Assembly (NCBI GenBank): GCA_902779765.1
Contig: CACZCQ010000009.1
Span: 1-64,000, forward strand
DNA length: 64,000 nucleotides
Reading direction: 5' to 3'
Source of the DNA: an uncultured Bacteroidia bacterium
GTDB lineage: Bacteria; Bacteroidota; Bacteroidia; Bacteroidales; UBA932
Below, one piece after another: positions 7,729 to 17,622 of this stretch; the first letter of the stretch is position 1; every line of letters starts with the position of its first letter. The notes under the pieces were generated by a model. It saw only the letters and a program-made list of their open reading frames with translations. It had not been told where the DNA came from and searched no databases. A program made the translations under genes and the position numbers.

Positions 7729-10254
7729 CTACAGCTTGGAGATGCCTGTGAGCAGCTGGTTGCCGAGGCCGATGGTATAGCCCTCTGTCTTGAAGAATAC
7801 TCGGTTGAAAGTGTCCGCGATCATCACCCTGGGCATCTGGCCTTCGAGCATTGCCTTCGGAGCTATTCCGAAATGGACATTGGAAGGCAGGCGGGAGGAA
7901 TACTCCTTCACCCAGTCGAGTCCGTCTTCAGAAGTCAGGAGCAAGATCGGCCTTCCCCATTTTTCCAGGGCGTCCTTCTCGGCTGCCAGGTCGTTGACCG
8001 CGTGGACCGAGGGTTCGTGACGTGGTGTGAGGAAAGCTACCACGTAGACTCCGCGTCCGGTGGTGGAAAGGATGGAAACAGGATCACCGTCGACCGTATT
8101 CCTGTATTTCGTCTCGGAATCGAACTCCCCGATTACAGACAACTTGTCCTCCGGGACTGCGAAAGTCAGGTCGATCCCGGTGGTCTCCCCTTCCTTTATT
8201 TCGAACCTTCTGACAGTGACCGGAACGCTTCCGTCAGAAAGGCGGCTTCCGCTTACGAGTATGTATTCACCGGCATCCAGGTCCACTCCCTTCTTGAAGG
8301 CGCCTTCCCAGCTCATTCCGCCGCCCATGTCGACCTGTCCTTCATCGAAGGTGAGGAGGTTCGTCCTTCCGTTTTCAATCTTGCTGATCGTGAAATTGCT
8401 GTAGTACCCCGGATTCTTGATGGTTTCGGTGGGAGTATAGTCAAGGACAAGCTTTCCGGTAGGAGCGGCCGCCTGGTTTCCGGCATCAAAGTCCACATCG
8501 ATCCAATTCCCTTCCTGGGGTCTGTATTGGATCTTCCCGGTGACAGGATCTTTCCTGGCATCGATGCCTAGGGTCCTGGCAAGGGCGACAAAGAATATGT
8601 CCCTGGATCGGGAATCGGCTATCCGTGAGCACCATACACCCTTGGGTGACATGGGAATCTTCCACGCCTTGGGATCATCCGGGACGGTGATATTGTCTTT
8701 CACCCATTTTACAAGCGTGTCCGGATCCTTGAGGGCTTCCTGCTCCTTTCCGCTGAGGACACCCTTGAAGAAACCCTTGTAGGGGGAGAGGAATTCGTTC
8801 TCCACCCTGGGACAGAGGATGGAACCCTCTGCATTGTAACTGTCGTCCAGGATTTCCCTGGTTACATCGACCATGTCTTTCTGGCTGAGGGATTCCAGCA
8901 GCTCCAGCGCCCTTTCGTCAGGATGGTCGGCCATGAAGCCGTCTATCACGTCGTGGTTGCCTGCGGCCAATGACAGCAGCCTGCCCTGACGGGTTCCGTC
9001 ATCCTTTGCGAAGGTCTCCATATAGGCCTTGCGTATCTGGTCTTCCTGGTCGAAGCGGATCTTGTTGGCCCTTCTCTGTTCCCTGGTGACTTCGGGCATC
9101 GTGACCTTCTCGGGCGGAGGTACGATCATCATGGATTCAGGTTCTGAAGGATGTTCCCCGGAAATCCTGACCGTTATCAGGGAATCCTTTCCGAAAGACA
9201 CTTTTGAATACCCATACAGTCCGTCCTTGGAAGCCCAGGCCAGCATGTCTCCCTTTCCTGCGGTCAGGAATGTCTTGCCTTCGCTGTCGGTGTACTTGGA
9301 CAGGGCGGGATAGAACTCTGCGTAATTGTAGATCTTGAAATCCACGAGGGCTCCGTCCACGGGCCTGTCTTCCTCGTCCACGACCAGGAAGTCCACCCTT
9401 GCCGTCTCCGCATAATTGTCGATGAGGTTGATCTCAGTGAAATTGGTTCCTTCCATGACCTTCTCTTCAGGTCCGTCGTAGCGTCCGAAGGCACGGGTAT
9501 GCATCAGCAGTCCACGGCTTGCCGGGGCGTTGAACCAGCCAAGGTTAAGGACGGCTTCCGGTTCGCACGCACCCATGAAGTACCATTCTCCATCCGCCCA
9601 GGCTTCCACCCAGGCATGGTTGTCGTCCGTATGCGCCCAACGCGGGGTATAGACCTGACGTGCCGGAATACCTACCGACCTGAGAGCCGCCACCGTGAAC
9701 GTGGATTCCTCCCCGCACCTGCCAAGGGTGCTCCTGACGCTGGACAGGGGTGAAAGGGTTCTGGCATCAGAGGGTTTGTAAGTCAGTTTCTCGTGGCACC
9801 AGTGGTTTACCTCCAGTATGGCGTCCTTCATTCCAAGGCCTTCAAGACGGGGCTTTATCTCCCTGTAGAAGGCCATCCTTGCCGTGTCCAGATTCTCATT
9901 GTTGACCCTGAGGGGCAGCACGAAGTGCCTGAACTCCCTCTCTGGAACATTCCATCCCATCTCGTTGCGAGTACGGAAAGTCTGCTGCACGTTGTCCAGG
10001 TAGAAATCCGTGGAATAATCGGTGAAATCCGCAAGGGGCATATAGGCATACAGGAACTGCAGGGCCTCCTTTTCTTCCGTGGTGATCAGCAGGCTGTCAA
10101 CCTTGTAGAACTGTTTCAGCCCGGCGTTCTTAGAAAGACGGGATCCGAGGTCCTCTGCGACCTGTTTGCGATAGTCCACATCGTTTATGAAATGGTGCAC
10201 TTCGCAGGATGAAAAGATGAGGGCGACAGAGATTGCCAAAAGATAATTTCTCAT
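7729..10254 (-). CDS. Transglutaminase-like domain lipoprotein
   Basis: An 841-aa exported protein. The start is the ATG at 10254, which gives a lipoprotein signal peptide ending in FSSC; the 35 codons upstream read as non-coding. The core transglutaminase-like fold shows GRCGEESTFTVAALRSVGIPARQVY (candidate Cys; split here at the sentence level into GRCGEES and GIPARQVY) and DDNHAWVEAW (candidate His), followed by FMGACEPE. The rest looks like beta-sandwich domains and a C-terminal part (VYVVAFLTPRHEP) near a thioredoxin-like or carboxypeptidase-regulatory fold. The substrate is not known; the family is common in gut Bacteroides and may process peptides or crosslinks at the surface. Confidence 0.82.
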   Translation of the reverse strand: MRNYLLAISVALIFSSCEVHHFINDVDYRKQVAEDLGSRLSKNAGLKQFYKVDSLLITTEEKEALQFLYAYMPLADFTDYSTDFYLDNVQQTFRTRNEMGWNVPEREFRHFVLPLRVNNENLDTARMAFYREIKPRLEGLGMKDAILEVNHWCHEKLTYKPSDARTLSPLSSVRSTLGRCGEESTFTVAALRSVGIPARQVYTPRWAHTDDNHAWVEAWADGEWYFMGACEPEAVLNLGWFNAPASRGLLMHTRAFGRYDGPEEKVMEGTNFTEINLIDNYAETARVDFLVVDEEDRPVDGALVDFKIYNYAEFYPALSKYTDSEGKTFLTAGKGDMLAWASKDGLYGYSKVSFGKDSLITVRISGEHPSEPESMMIVPPPEKVTMPEVTREQRRANKIRFDQEDQIRKAYMETFAKDDGTRQGRLLSLAAGNHDVIDGFMADHPDERALELLESLSQKDMVDVTREILDDSYNAEGSILCPRVENEFLSPYKGFFKGVLSGKEQEALKDPDTLVKWVKDNITVPDDPKAWKIPMSPKGVWCSRIADSRSRDIFFVALARTLGIDARKDPVTGKIQYRPQEGNWIDVDFDAGNQAAAPTGKLVLDYTPTETIKNPGYYSNFTISKIENGRTNLLTFDEGQVDMGGGMSWEGAFKKGVDLDAGEYILVSGSRLSDGSVPVTVRRFEIKEGETTGIDLTFAVPEDKLSVIGEFDSETKYRNTVDGDPVSILSTTGRGVYVVAFLTPRHEPSVHAVNDLAAEKDALEKWGRPILLLTSEDGLDWVKEYSSRLPSNVHFGIAPKAMLEGQMPRVMIADTFNRVFFKTEGYTIGLGNQLLTGISKL

Positions 10255-10276
10255 AATCAAGGATATTGTCGTTCTG

Positions 10277-11095
10277 TTATTCTGCCAAGATGAAGGAACC
10301 GAACCTTTCAGGATTGTGGTTGTCGGCAACACCGACCGGGTGCCAGCTCCAGCCGGCATTTACAGGTTTGCCGTTGATATGGAACAGATTGTACCGCCCG
10401 AGGAACAGTTTCAGGACATCACCTTCCTTCGGAATGACCCGGTCCTTTCCGAACAGGTCGGCGAATCCCTGCCAAGGGAACTTGAGCTCGGCTGTCCAGC
10501 CTTTGGACACCACCGAGGGGTCATTCAACTTGCCATCCACCTTTACGGCTACCTCAAGTCCCGGGAAATCCCAGTTACGGTAAACCCACCTGAGTCCCCT
10601 CGGGTTGATGCCCGACCAGAAATAATCGTCATTCCTGTCGAAATTGCCTCCGAAACTTATCGCACCGTTCTTCAGGATGTCGAACCTGTCCTTGGCGAAA
10701 TACGCTTTGCCGGAAACCAGGTTGCCGTCCAGGTCAAACACCGGATAGGCATCCCTCCACAGGTAGAAAACCTCATAGATGACCCCCAGGGCATTCAGTT
10801 CCAGTTCATAGTAGGTATCTTCGCCGGCAATGAAGACTTCAAGGTCATTCTCCACCCAAAGGAGGCTGTCCCTCTCGGTGAGGGTGGCGGAAGGATATGG
10901 CTCTTCCACCCAGAAGCCCACGTAAAGCGCCTCCGCGTCCCACAATATCGCTGCCCTCGTGTCATAGATGCCCGGGGTTCCTCCTACCGCATCCACGAAC
11001 CGGCCGGACTTCACGGCATTCTTCCAGACGGTCTTGTCGAGGTTTCCGTCTATCCTGACGGGGCTGTCAACCCTCTTTATCCGATATGCTTCCAT
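10277..11095 (-). CDS. CBM9/DOMON-like carbohydrate-binding protein
   Basis: A 272-aa protein with the CBM9-like/DOMON beta-sandwich pattern: VRIDGNLDKTVW at the start, AILWDAEALYVGFWVEEP, ENDLEVFI and YYELELNALG, then GWTAELKFPW. These proteins bind sugars or haem; carbohydrate binding is the usual annotation. No signal peptide is visible, unlike the paralogue at 34951-35691. It lies 22 nt upstream of the transglutaminase-like gene on the same strand, so the two are probably one operon. TATATTTG at 11115-11122 (minus strand) is a likely promoter. Confidence 0.8.
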   Translation of the reverse strand: MEAYRIKRVDSPVRIDGNLDKTVWKNAVKSGRFVDAVGGTPGIYDTRAAILWDAEALYVGFWVEEPYPSATLTERDSLLWVENDLEVFIAGEDTYYELELNALGVIYEVFYLWRDAYPVFDLDGNLVSGKAYFAKDRFDILKNGAISFGGNFDRNDDYFWSGINPRGLRWVYRNWDFPGLEVAVKVDGKLNDPSVVSKGWTAELKFPWQGFADLFGKDRVIPKEGDVLKLFLGRYNLFHINGKPVNAGWSWHPVGVADNHNPERFGSFILAE

Positions 11096-11114
11096 ATTGC
11101 TGTTTACCTATTTA

Positions 11115-11139
11115 CAAATATAAGAAATTTGTAACTTTG
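11115..11139. promoter_or_regulatory. Divergent promoter pair
   Basis: Two -7 elements lie back to back: TATATTTG on the minus strand (11122 to 11115) for the CBM9-like gene and TAACTTTG on the plus strand (11132-11139) for the SGNH gene. Distances to the two start codons are 19 and 16 nt, so the -33 regions overlap and the two promoters could compete. Confidence 0.5.
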
Positions 11140-11155
11140 GGCCTTGCTTTGAAAA

Positions 11156-12604
11156 ATGAAACCTCACAGGATACTGTTGTTCATACTTTCCGTCTTTGCG
11201 ATACTTTTCGCCTGCTGGTACTTCTTCCCGTCCGGAGGCGTCAAGGTCGGAAGCATGAAGTTCAGGTTCCCCTCCTATGAGGCATCGCTCCATGACCTTG
11301 AGAACAGGGGTACCGATGTGGACGTCGATTCTGTCCTCGCTGCAATGAGGATTGGGGAACTGATCCGCCAGTCTGAAGACACCCTTGGTTTTTTCAAGGA
11401 GTTCCTTGATTCAAGCGTATACAGGATACATCTTCCCGACGGCGATTACAGCTATTTCGACTCCCTGTTCATCGAGGCCGACAGCGCAGCGCTCGACGGA
11501 AGGATAGTCAGGATAATGCACTACGGCGATTCACAGCTGGAAATGGACCGTATCTCTTCCGTATTGAGGGAAGAGCTTCAGGGACGTTTCGGCGGCTCCG
11601 GTCCGGGGATGGTGCCTATGATGAGGAGCATATCTTCAGTATCTGTCCAGCAGGCGGCATACGGTGGAGTGACCAGGTACGCCCGGGTGGCTGATTCCCT
11701 TTCACATTGGACATCCACGCACCGTTACGGGCCATTGACCCAGTTCGTTACCGTATATGGTTCCGGAACTTTTACCTTCCGCAAGACTGACAGCCGGTTT
11801 GCGCAGGAAAGGGCGCAGAGGATATCCAGGGTCTCCGTCCTCCTCGGTCATAACAGCGAGGGTCTGGAAATGACGTTGAAGTGCGATACCATGAGTGTCA
11901 GGACAGCAGTGCTGGACTCTGCCCGGGATGATGTCTCACTGGTGTCGTGGACCCTGCCGGCGGATGTTTCCAAAGGAACGTTATCCTTTTCCGGGAACGC
12001 CGAAGTCTATGGCATAATGCTGGACGGGGAACCCGGAATCACCGTGGACAATGCCGCTATGAGAGGCTGTGACGGAACCGTGTTTCCCGGGATAGACTCG
12101 ACCGTGATGAGGCAGTCGTTCGACACCAGCGGGACGAGGCTTATCATCCTGCAGTTCGGAGGTAATGCCATGCCGGCGATAGGTACGAAGAAGGCTATCT
12201 CCGATTATGTGGCCAGGGTTGAGGAACAGTTCGAGTATTTCCGGCAGGTAGCTCCGAAAGCGCAGCTCCTGTTCGTGGGTCCTGCGGACATGTGCAAGAG
12301 TTACGACAGTTATGTTGTCACCTGGCCTCTCCTGCCCGAGCTCAATGACTCCCTCAAGGTCCACTGCCTGGATAACGGGGTGGCCTACTGGGACACTTTC
12401 AACGTAATGGGCGGGGCCGGTTCCATGCGTCAGTGGGTCAACCACAATCCTCCGCTCGGAGGTCCTGACTATATACATTTCACGACCAGGGGAGCGAACG
12501 AGATAGGTTCGGCGCTTGCCAGGTCCATATTGGTTTATGACGATCTCCGCCGTCTGCGGAATACCATTTCCGAAGAAGCGGTCAAAGAATATCTGGGAAG
12601 ATGA
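11156..12604 (+). CDS. SGNH/GDSL hydrolase, membrane-anchored
   Basis: A 482-aa protein with one N-terminal membrane segment (about residues 5-24) and the rest probably periplasmic. The SGNH blocks are visible: HYGDSQLEMD (nucleophile Ser in block I, near residue 125), LQFGGNAMP (block III-like) and DYIHFT near the C-terminus (Asp-x-x-His). Members next to MBOAT genes act as acetyl-esterases or acetyl-transferases in O-acetylation of polysaccharides, like AlgJ/AlgX with AlgI. It is first in a coupled three-gene cassette; its stop overlaps the next start (ATGA). Confidence 0.85.
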   Translation: MKPHRILLFILSVFAILFACWYFFPSGGVKVGSMKFRFPSYEASLHDLENRGTDVDVDSVLAAMRIGELIRQSEDTLGFFKEFLDSSVYRIHLPDGDYSYFDSLFIEADSAALDGRIVRIMHYGDSQLEMDRISSVLREELQGRFGGSGPGMVPMMRSISSVSVQQAAYGGVTRYARVADSLSHWTSTHRYGPLTQFVTVYGSGTFTFRKTDSRFAQERAQRISRVSVLLGHNSEGLEMTLKCDTMSVRTAVLDSARDDVSLVSWTLPADVSKGTLSFSGNAEVYGIMLDGEPGITVDNAAMRGCDGTVFPGIDSTVMRQSFDTSGTRLIILQFGGNAMPAIGTKKAISDYVARVEEQFEYFRQVAPKAQLLFVGPADMCKSYDSYVVTWPLLPELNDSLKVHCLDNGVAYWDTFNVMGGAGSMRQWVNHNPPLGGPDYIHFTTRGANEIGSALARSILVYDDLRRLRNTISEEAVKEYLGR

Positions 12605-13851
12605 GACGGTTGAAGGCATACTTCCTGGCAGTTGTTTTCCTTCCGTCCATCCTTGCGGGGCAGACGGTACGGAAGGATATCCCTGACCTGGATTTCGCCA
12701 GGTTCGACCGGAACCGCATTGTCATGAAAGGGGACAGCAGCAGTTTCGAAACCGTCTACAGGAAGTTGGATTCCATACTTTTCACCGGTCGGGGCAATCT
12801 CAGGATCATGCATATCGGGGGTTCCCACGTCCAGGCCGGTACGATGACCAGGCGGTTTCGCAACGACCTCCTTTCACTGGGTGACAGCCTTGACGGCGGC
12901 CGTGGCCTGGTCTTCCCGTTTTGGGCAGCCAGGACCAACAACCCCAGCAGTTTCAGGACCAGATACGGAGGAGAATGGACAGTTTCCAAGAATGTCCAGA
13001 AAGAGCCTGCCAGGAGACTTGGCCTGACCGGTATGGCATTGTCATCCTCGGATACTTCGGCCTTCGTCAGGATAGTCCTGAAGGCCAGGAATGCCGCGGA
13101 GGATGAGCCGGTATTCAGGTTCGACAGGGTAAACGTAATAGGTTACCGGTCGGGAGGCGACCGTTTCCCGGTTATAGTCAGGGAAAACAATGACACCATT
13201 TCAGGGACATGGGACGATGATTCTTCAAGCTGGTCTTTCCTTCTCCCCGAACCGATGGATTCCGTAACTGTGGCATTGGGAGGAAGCGGGGGAGAACTCA
13301 CCTTGACCGGGATATTCCTGGATAACGCCAAACCCGGGATATCCGTCACGGGAGTCGGTGTGAACGGTGCGGCACTGAACTCATATGCCGCCTGCCAGGA
13401 CTTTGAAAGGGACTTGAAGATGGTAGACCCGGACCTTGTGATATTCGCTATCGGAATAAACGACGCCGTCCCGACCGGTTTCTCCAAGGATGTTTTCATC
13501 AGCCGGTACAAGGCCCTTGTGTCCAGGGTCCGTTCTGTCAATCCTGACTGCGCCTTGCTGTTCGTGACCAACAATGACAGCTACCGCAGGGTCCGCAGGA
13601 GGGTGTATTCCGTCAACCGCAACGCCCTGCCTGTCGAAGAGGCTTTCTTCACGATAGCGGAGGACTGCGGCGGAGGAGTCTGGGATTTCTTTGACATAAT
13701 GGGAGGCCTGGAGTCCATGAAGCGTTGGGAAGAGGCGGGACTGGCTAAACAGGACAAGGTGCATTTCACGGAGGAAGGTTATGCCCTTGCCGGAGACTTG
13801 CTGTTCAACGCTCTGATGGGCAAATATGTAGAATACAGGAGGAACAAGTGA
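12601..13851 (+). CDS. SGNH/GDSL hydrolase, exported
   Basis: A 416-aa protein with a signal peptide (LKAYFLAVVFLPSILAGQ) and SGNH blocks: HIGGSHVQAG (nucleophile Ser), FAIGINDA (block III Asn) and DKVHFTEEGY (catalytic Asp/His). It differs from its upstream partner in lacking a lasting membrane anchor and in having GGS for GDS. The start overlaps the upstream stop by four nt, and its own stop overlaps the next ATG by one nt (TGATG), so all three genes are probably translated together. Likely part of the same O-acetylation system. Confidence 0.85.
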   Translation: MRRLKAYFLAVVFLPSILAGQTVRKDIPDLDFARFDRNRIVMKGDSSSFETVYRKLDSILFTGRGNLRIMHIGGSHVQAGTMTRRFRNDLLSLGDSLDGGRGLVFPFWAARTNNPSSFRTRYGGEWTVSKNVQKEPARRLGLTGMALSSSDTSAFVRIVLKARNAAEDEPVFRFDRVNVIGYRSGGDRFPVIVRENNDTISGTWDDDSSSWSFLLPEPMDSVTVALGGSGGELTLTGIFLDNAKPGISVTGVGVNGAALNSYAACQDFERDLKMVDPDLVIFAIGINDAVPTGFSKDVFISRYKALVSRVRSVNPDCALLFVTNNDSYRRVRRRVYSVNRNALPVEEAFFTIAEDCGGGVWDFFDIMGGLESMKRWEEAGLAKQDKVHFTEEGYALAGDLLFNALMGKYVEYRRNK

Positions 13852-15710
13852 TGGTAGGTTTGAAAGATGTCCTCTTGGATTTCGTGAGGAACCTGTTCTC
13901 CTTCGACCAGGCTCACCCCCTCCTGTTCACCCAGTTCTATTTCTGGGCGTTCTTCGCGATAGTCATGGCCTTCCTCTGCGTGTTCCGCAGCAAGGTCCTG
14001 CTGAGGAATGCCTTCATTTTCTTCGCCAGCCTGTTCTTCTATTACAAGACCAGCGGACTGTTCCTCATCCTGCTGGGCTTCGTGATACTCTATAATTATG
14101 TTGCAGGACTGTGGCTGGCGAAGGACAGGAGCAGGGGTTTGAAGAAGGCCGTAGTCGTGTTGAGCGTTATCGTCAACCTGTCGCTTCTCTGCTATTACAA
14201 GTATGCTTATTTCCTGACCGATGTGGTGAACAACCTGTGCGGGACTTCTTTCGTAGTGAAGGACTGGTTCGCCGCGGCCGGTAATGCCGTGGCAGGATCG
14301 CAGGCTTTCAGCGTGGATTCCATATTCCTTCCGGTCGGAATCTCTTTCTTCATATTCCAGGCTGTCAGCTATGTCGTGGATGTTTACCGCGGCCTGAAGC
14401 CTGTAAGGATTTTCCTGGACTTCGGATTCTACCTGAGTTTCTTCCCTCAACTGGTAGCCGGTCCGATAGTCAGGGCGAATGTTTTCATACCCCAGCTCAG
14501 GAAGCCTTTCTTCCTCGGCCGCACACAGTTCGGCATAGCGGTGTTCTGGATCCTCAACGGCCTTGCCAAGAAGCTGATACTGAGTGACTATCTTGCAGTT
14601 AATTTCTGCGACAGGGTGTTTGAGAATCCTCTCCTCTATACCGGTTTCGAGAATCTTACCGCACTGTTCGGATATTCCCTGCAGGTGTATGCGGACTTCT
14701 CCGGATATACCGACATCGCTACCGGAGTGGCGATGCTGATGGGATTCTACCTTCCCAAGAACTTCAATTCCCCATACAAGGCCAGGAATGCTGCGGAATT
14801 CTGGAGGAGATGGCATATCTCCCTTTCCACCTGGCTGAGGGACTATCTCTATATCCCTCTCGGAGGCAACCGCAAGGGTACTTTCGGCTCATATGCGATC
14901 ATTCTCGGAATAGCATTTCTCGCCTCCGCCCTGGCCGGCAGCTGGTGGGTGTTCCTGCCCGTACTCGCCCTCACGCTGATAATCGCATTGCTGATTATCT
15001 TCAAGAAAGGCTGGAGGAAAGAACTCATTTCGGACATCAACAGGATGGACACCATGCTGCTCGGCGGACTATGGCACGGGGCAAGCTGGAATTTCATGAT
15101 ATGGGGCGGTCTGAACGGTCTGGGAATCCTGATATATCGTTTCTGGCACAACTGCAATGCGTATATCCGGACCCTGGTAATGGTATTGACCGTGGGGGCC
15201 TTCTGGACCCTCAGGCATTTCTTCGGCGCCCCTGTCTTCAACCTGTTCTTCTGGTGGACAGTGATAATACTTGCCGGAGCGGTCTTAGGAATGGCTTTCA
15301 AGTCGGTTTCGGGACCTGCCGCGAAATGGATCAAGGACTCCTGGGCGGTACTTATGACTTTCATATTCATCACCTTCACCAGGCTCTTTTTCCGCAGCGG
15401 ATCCAATCTCGATCCTGCCGAGGCCAACGAAAAGGCCTGGAACACGGCCAAGGAAATGGTGAACCGTATCGGAGGACAGTGGGACTGGTCACTTGTCCCC
15501 CAGATGGCTTGGCAGCACAGGAGCATCATCCTGGTATTCCTGGCCGGTATGATTATCCACTGGCTGCCGGAGAACTTCAAGCGCCGCTACAGGATCTGCT
15601 TTGCAAAGCTTCCCCTGGCCGTGATGGTCCTAGCCTGCGCTGCAGCCATATTCATAATCTGCCAGTTCGTCACCGCCGACCTCCAGAGTTTCATCTACTT
15701 CCAGTTCTAG
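13851..15710 (+). CDS. MBOAT family O-acyltransferase
   Basis: A 619-aa integral membrane protein with 12 or so hydrophobic segments. AEFWRRWHISLSTWLRDYLY and GGLWHGASWNFMIWG (conserved His409) are the MBOAT signatures of AlgI/DltB-like proteins, which move an acyl group from the cytosol to an extracytoplasmic acceptor. A GTG three nt upstream is in frame, but the ATG at 13851 overlapping the upstream stop is preferred. With two SGNH partners this is a typical AlgI-AlgJ-type set for acetylating a surface polysaccharide or peptidoglycan; the acceptor cannot be told. Confidence 0.93.
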   Translation: MVGLKDVLLDFVRNLFSFDQAHPLLFTQFYFWAFFAIVMAFLCVFRSKVLLRNAFIFFASLFFYYKTSGLFLILLGFVILYNYVAGLWLAKDRSRGLKKAVVVLSVIVNLSLLCYYKYAYFLTDVVNNLCGTSFVVKDWFAAAGNAVAGSQAFSVDSIFLPVGISFFIFQAVSYVVDVYRGLKPVRIFLDFGFYLSFFPQLVAGPIVRANVFIPQLRKPFFLGRTQFGIAVFWILNGLAKKLILSDYLAVNFCDRVFENPLLYTGFENLTALFGYSLQVYADFSGYTDIATGVAMLMGFYLPKNFNSPYKARNAAEFWRRWHISLSTWLRDYLYIPLGGNRKGTFGSYAIILGIAFLASALAGSWWVFLPVLALTLIIALLIIFKKGWRKELISDINRMDTMLLGGLWHGASWNFMIWGGLNGLGILIYRFWHNCNAYIRTLVMVLTVGAFWTLRHFFGAPVFNLFFWWTVIILAGAVLGMAFKSVSGPAAKWIKDSWAVLMTFIFITFTRLFFRSGSNLDPAEANEKAWNTAKEMVNRIGGQWDWSLVPQMAWQHRSIILVFLAGMIIHWLPENFKRRYRICFAKLPLAVMVLACAAAIFIICQFVTADLQSFIYFQF

Positions 15711-15764
15711 ATGCTCCCCTTTTTAAAGTAAAATTCCTATATTGCAGTATAAAATAATAGGAAA

Positions 15765-16256
15765 ATGAATATCAGGACTCTCATTCTGGCAGCGGCAGCG
15801 CTGTTCCTGTGCGCCGCAGCCTTTGGGCAGGATCCGAAGCCGGCACCCGAGAAATTCATCGACTTCGAGGTGGTGCAACCGGACGGTAAGACGGTCAAGC
15901 TTTCCGACTTCGCCGGTAAAGGGAAATATATCCTCGTGGATTTCTGGGCCTCCTGGTGCGGCCCCTGCAGGGAAGAGATACCTCGCCTTAAAGACCTCTG
16001 GTACGAATTCAAGGGTGACAGGTTCGATATCATCGGAGCGCCGGTTTTCGACAAGCCGGAAAAAACACTGGCCGCCGTCACTGAATTAAAGATTCCGTGG
16101 ACGCAGATGCTGTCCGTTCCCGAATCCGTTCCGAAGGCATATGGTTTCGACTATATACCCTATATTATACTAATAGGTCCGGACGGGACCATACTCGCCC
16201 GTGACCTGCGCGGCCCGGCCATACGGGAAACGGTGAAAAAGTATCTCTCATTATAA
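15765..16256 (+). CDS. TlpA-like thiol-disulfide oxidoreductase
   Basis: A 163-aa exported thioredoxin-fold protein. A signal peptide (ILAAAALFLCAAAFG) is followed by an AhpC/TSA-like strand order, FWASWCGPCREE with the redox pair Cys65-Cys68, and the cis-Pro in DYIPYIILIGPDG. Such proteins reduce disulfides or act as resistance/respiration helpers in the periplasm. A TATATTGCAG element, near the -7 consensus, lies at 15738-15747; the same 12-nt string occurs before the GlsB-like gene at 62223. It is 16 nt ahead of the phosphoesterase gene, suggesting one operon. Confidence 0.9.
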   Translation: MNIRTLILAAAALFLCAAAFGQDPKPAPEKFIDFEVVQPDGKTVKLSDFAGKGKYILVDFWASWCGPCREEIPRLKDLWYEFKGDRFDIIGAPVFDKPEKTLAAVTELKIPWTQMLSVPESVPKAYGFDYIPYIILIGPDGTILARDLRGPAIRETVKKYLSL

Positions 16257-16272
16257 ATCACAGGCAAGCGAT

Positions 16273-17619
16273 ATGAAAAGAAGGACATTCATAAAGGATA
16301 CTGCGCTGCTGGTTGCGGCGGCCAGTACGGGTGGAGCCCTGAGGGCTGCGGAGAAGTTGGATAAGCAGGGACCGGTCGGTGAGCCTGTCGAACCACAGGG
16401 ACCGGAAGGTAAGCTTATTGTATCTCCCCCTATGCTCCAGAACTATGCCGAAACCTCGATAGGGGTGGCTTTCGCCGTGGGCGCACTGGCCAACGGATAT
16501 GTGCTGATCGGCGAGAAACCGGACCTGAGCGATGCCCGGAAAGTGAAATGCGGAGGTTACCGTCTGACTGAGATAAGCGACAAGGTCAGCCAGATAAGGA
16601 TCACGGGTCTCAAGCCGTCCACCAAATATTATTACCGGATCGGGGCGGACCGTATCCATTACGGTGGCGGATACGACATGAAGATTCTCGGCAACGAGGA
16701 GGATCCTAACATATACGGTTTCACCACGGCCGGCAAGGATGCCAAGGCCCATTTCTGCGTAATCAACGACACCCACGTAAAGTGGGGTTCCATCGACAGG
16801 ATCGTCGGTAAGGTAATGTCGCTGTCTCCGTCCTGCGTTATCTGGAACGGGGATGCTTCCAACACGCAGGAAACCATCGAAAGCCAGGTCAAGATATTCC
16901 TGGACCATGAGACTTCCCACAAGGAATATGCTTCCTCCACTCCCTATCTTTTCTGTCCCGGGAACCATGATTCGAGAGGTATGGCGAACCGTCACCTGGA
17001 ACGGGTCTGGATGTTCCGCCAGCCCGAGGAAAGGACTCCCAGGGATTGGGATCTCGGAAGGAATTTCGCCGTGAGGATGGGCGATGTCGCCCTTATAGGG
17101 CTCGATACTGCCGAGGACAAGATGGATACGAATCCCTTGTTCGCCGGCCTGTTCAACAGCGATGCTTATAGAAGGGCCCAGGTGGCCTGGCTAAGGGATG
17201 CCCTAAAGAGGAAGGAGATAGCCAAGGCTCCCTATCTGGTCGCTTTCTGCCATATCCCTCTGTTCGATCCCAATCCAGACGCCAATCCAGGGGATATCGC
17301 TCCGGCCGACAAGGACCCTCGCTACAGGACGGATTATGCTGCTTGGCAGCGCACCTGTGCCCAGCTCTGGGGGCCGCTTCTCGAAAAGGCCCGTTGCCAG
17401 CTGGTGATCACGGCCCATCAGCACACCTACCGTTATGATGCCCCTGAAGCAGGCAGAAGCTGGGCGCAGATCGTCGGCGGAGGTCCGGATATGAAAGAAA
17501 ACCATTACCCGACGGTAATCGAAGGCAGGACGGAAGGCGGCAGACTGCAGGTCGTCGTACATAACATCATGACCGGACAGGTCCAGGAAACCTTCTCGTT
17601 CTCTCCCAGGAAAAGATAG
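16273..17619 (+). CDS. Tat-exported metallophosphoesterase with N-terminal Fn3-like domain
   Basis: A 448-aa protein starting MKRRTFIKD, a twin-arginine signal. Residues 45-150 form a purple-acid-phosphatase-like beta-sandwich. The calcineurin-type metal centre follows: INDTHVKW, WNGDASN, PGNHDSRG, CHIPLF and TAHQHTYRYD, which together supply the two-metal ligands. It probably removes phosphate from an extracellular or glycan-linked substrate. It is three nt from the GH92 gene, so dephosphorylation may go with mannoside cleavage; the substrate is inference only. Confidence 0.88.
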   Translation: MKRRTFIKDTALLVAAASTGGALRAAEKLDKQGPVGEPVEPQGPEGKLIVSPPMLQNYAETSIGVAFAVGALANGYVLIGEKPDLSDARKVKCGGYRLTEISDKVSQIRITGLKPSTKYYYRIGADRIHYGGGYDMKILGNEEDPNIYGFTTAGKDAKAHFCVINDTHVKWGSIDRIVGKVMSLSPSCVIWNGDASNTQETIESQVKIFLDHETSHKEYASSTPYLFCPGNHDSRGMANRHLERVWMFRQPEERTPRDWDLGRNFAVRMGDVALIGLDTAEDKMDTNPLFAGLFNSDAYRRAQVAWLRDALKRKEIAKAPYLVAFCHIPLFDPNPDANPGDIAPADKDPRYRTDYAAWQRTCAQLWGPLLEKARCQLVITAHQHTYRYDAPEAGRSWAQIVGGGPDMKENHYPTVIEGRTEGGRLQVVVHNIMTGQVQETFSFSPRKR

Positions 17620-17622
17620 GAT

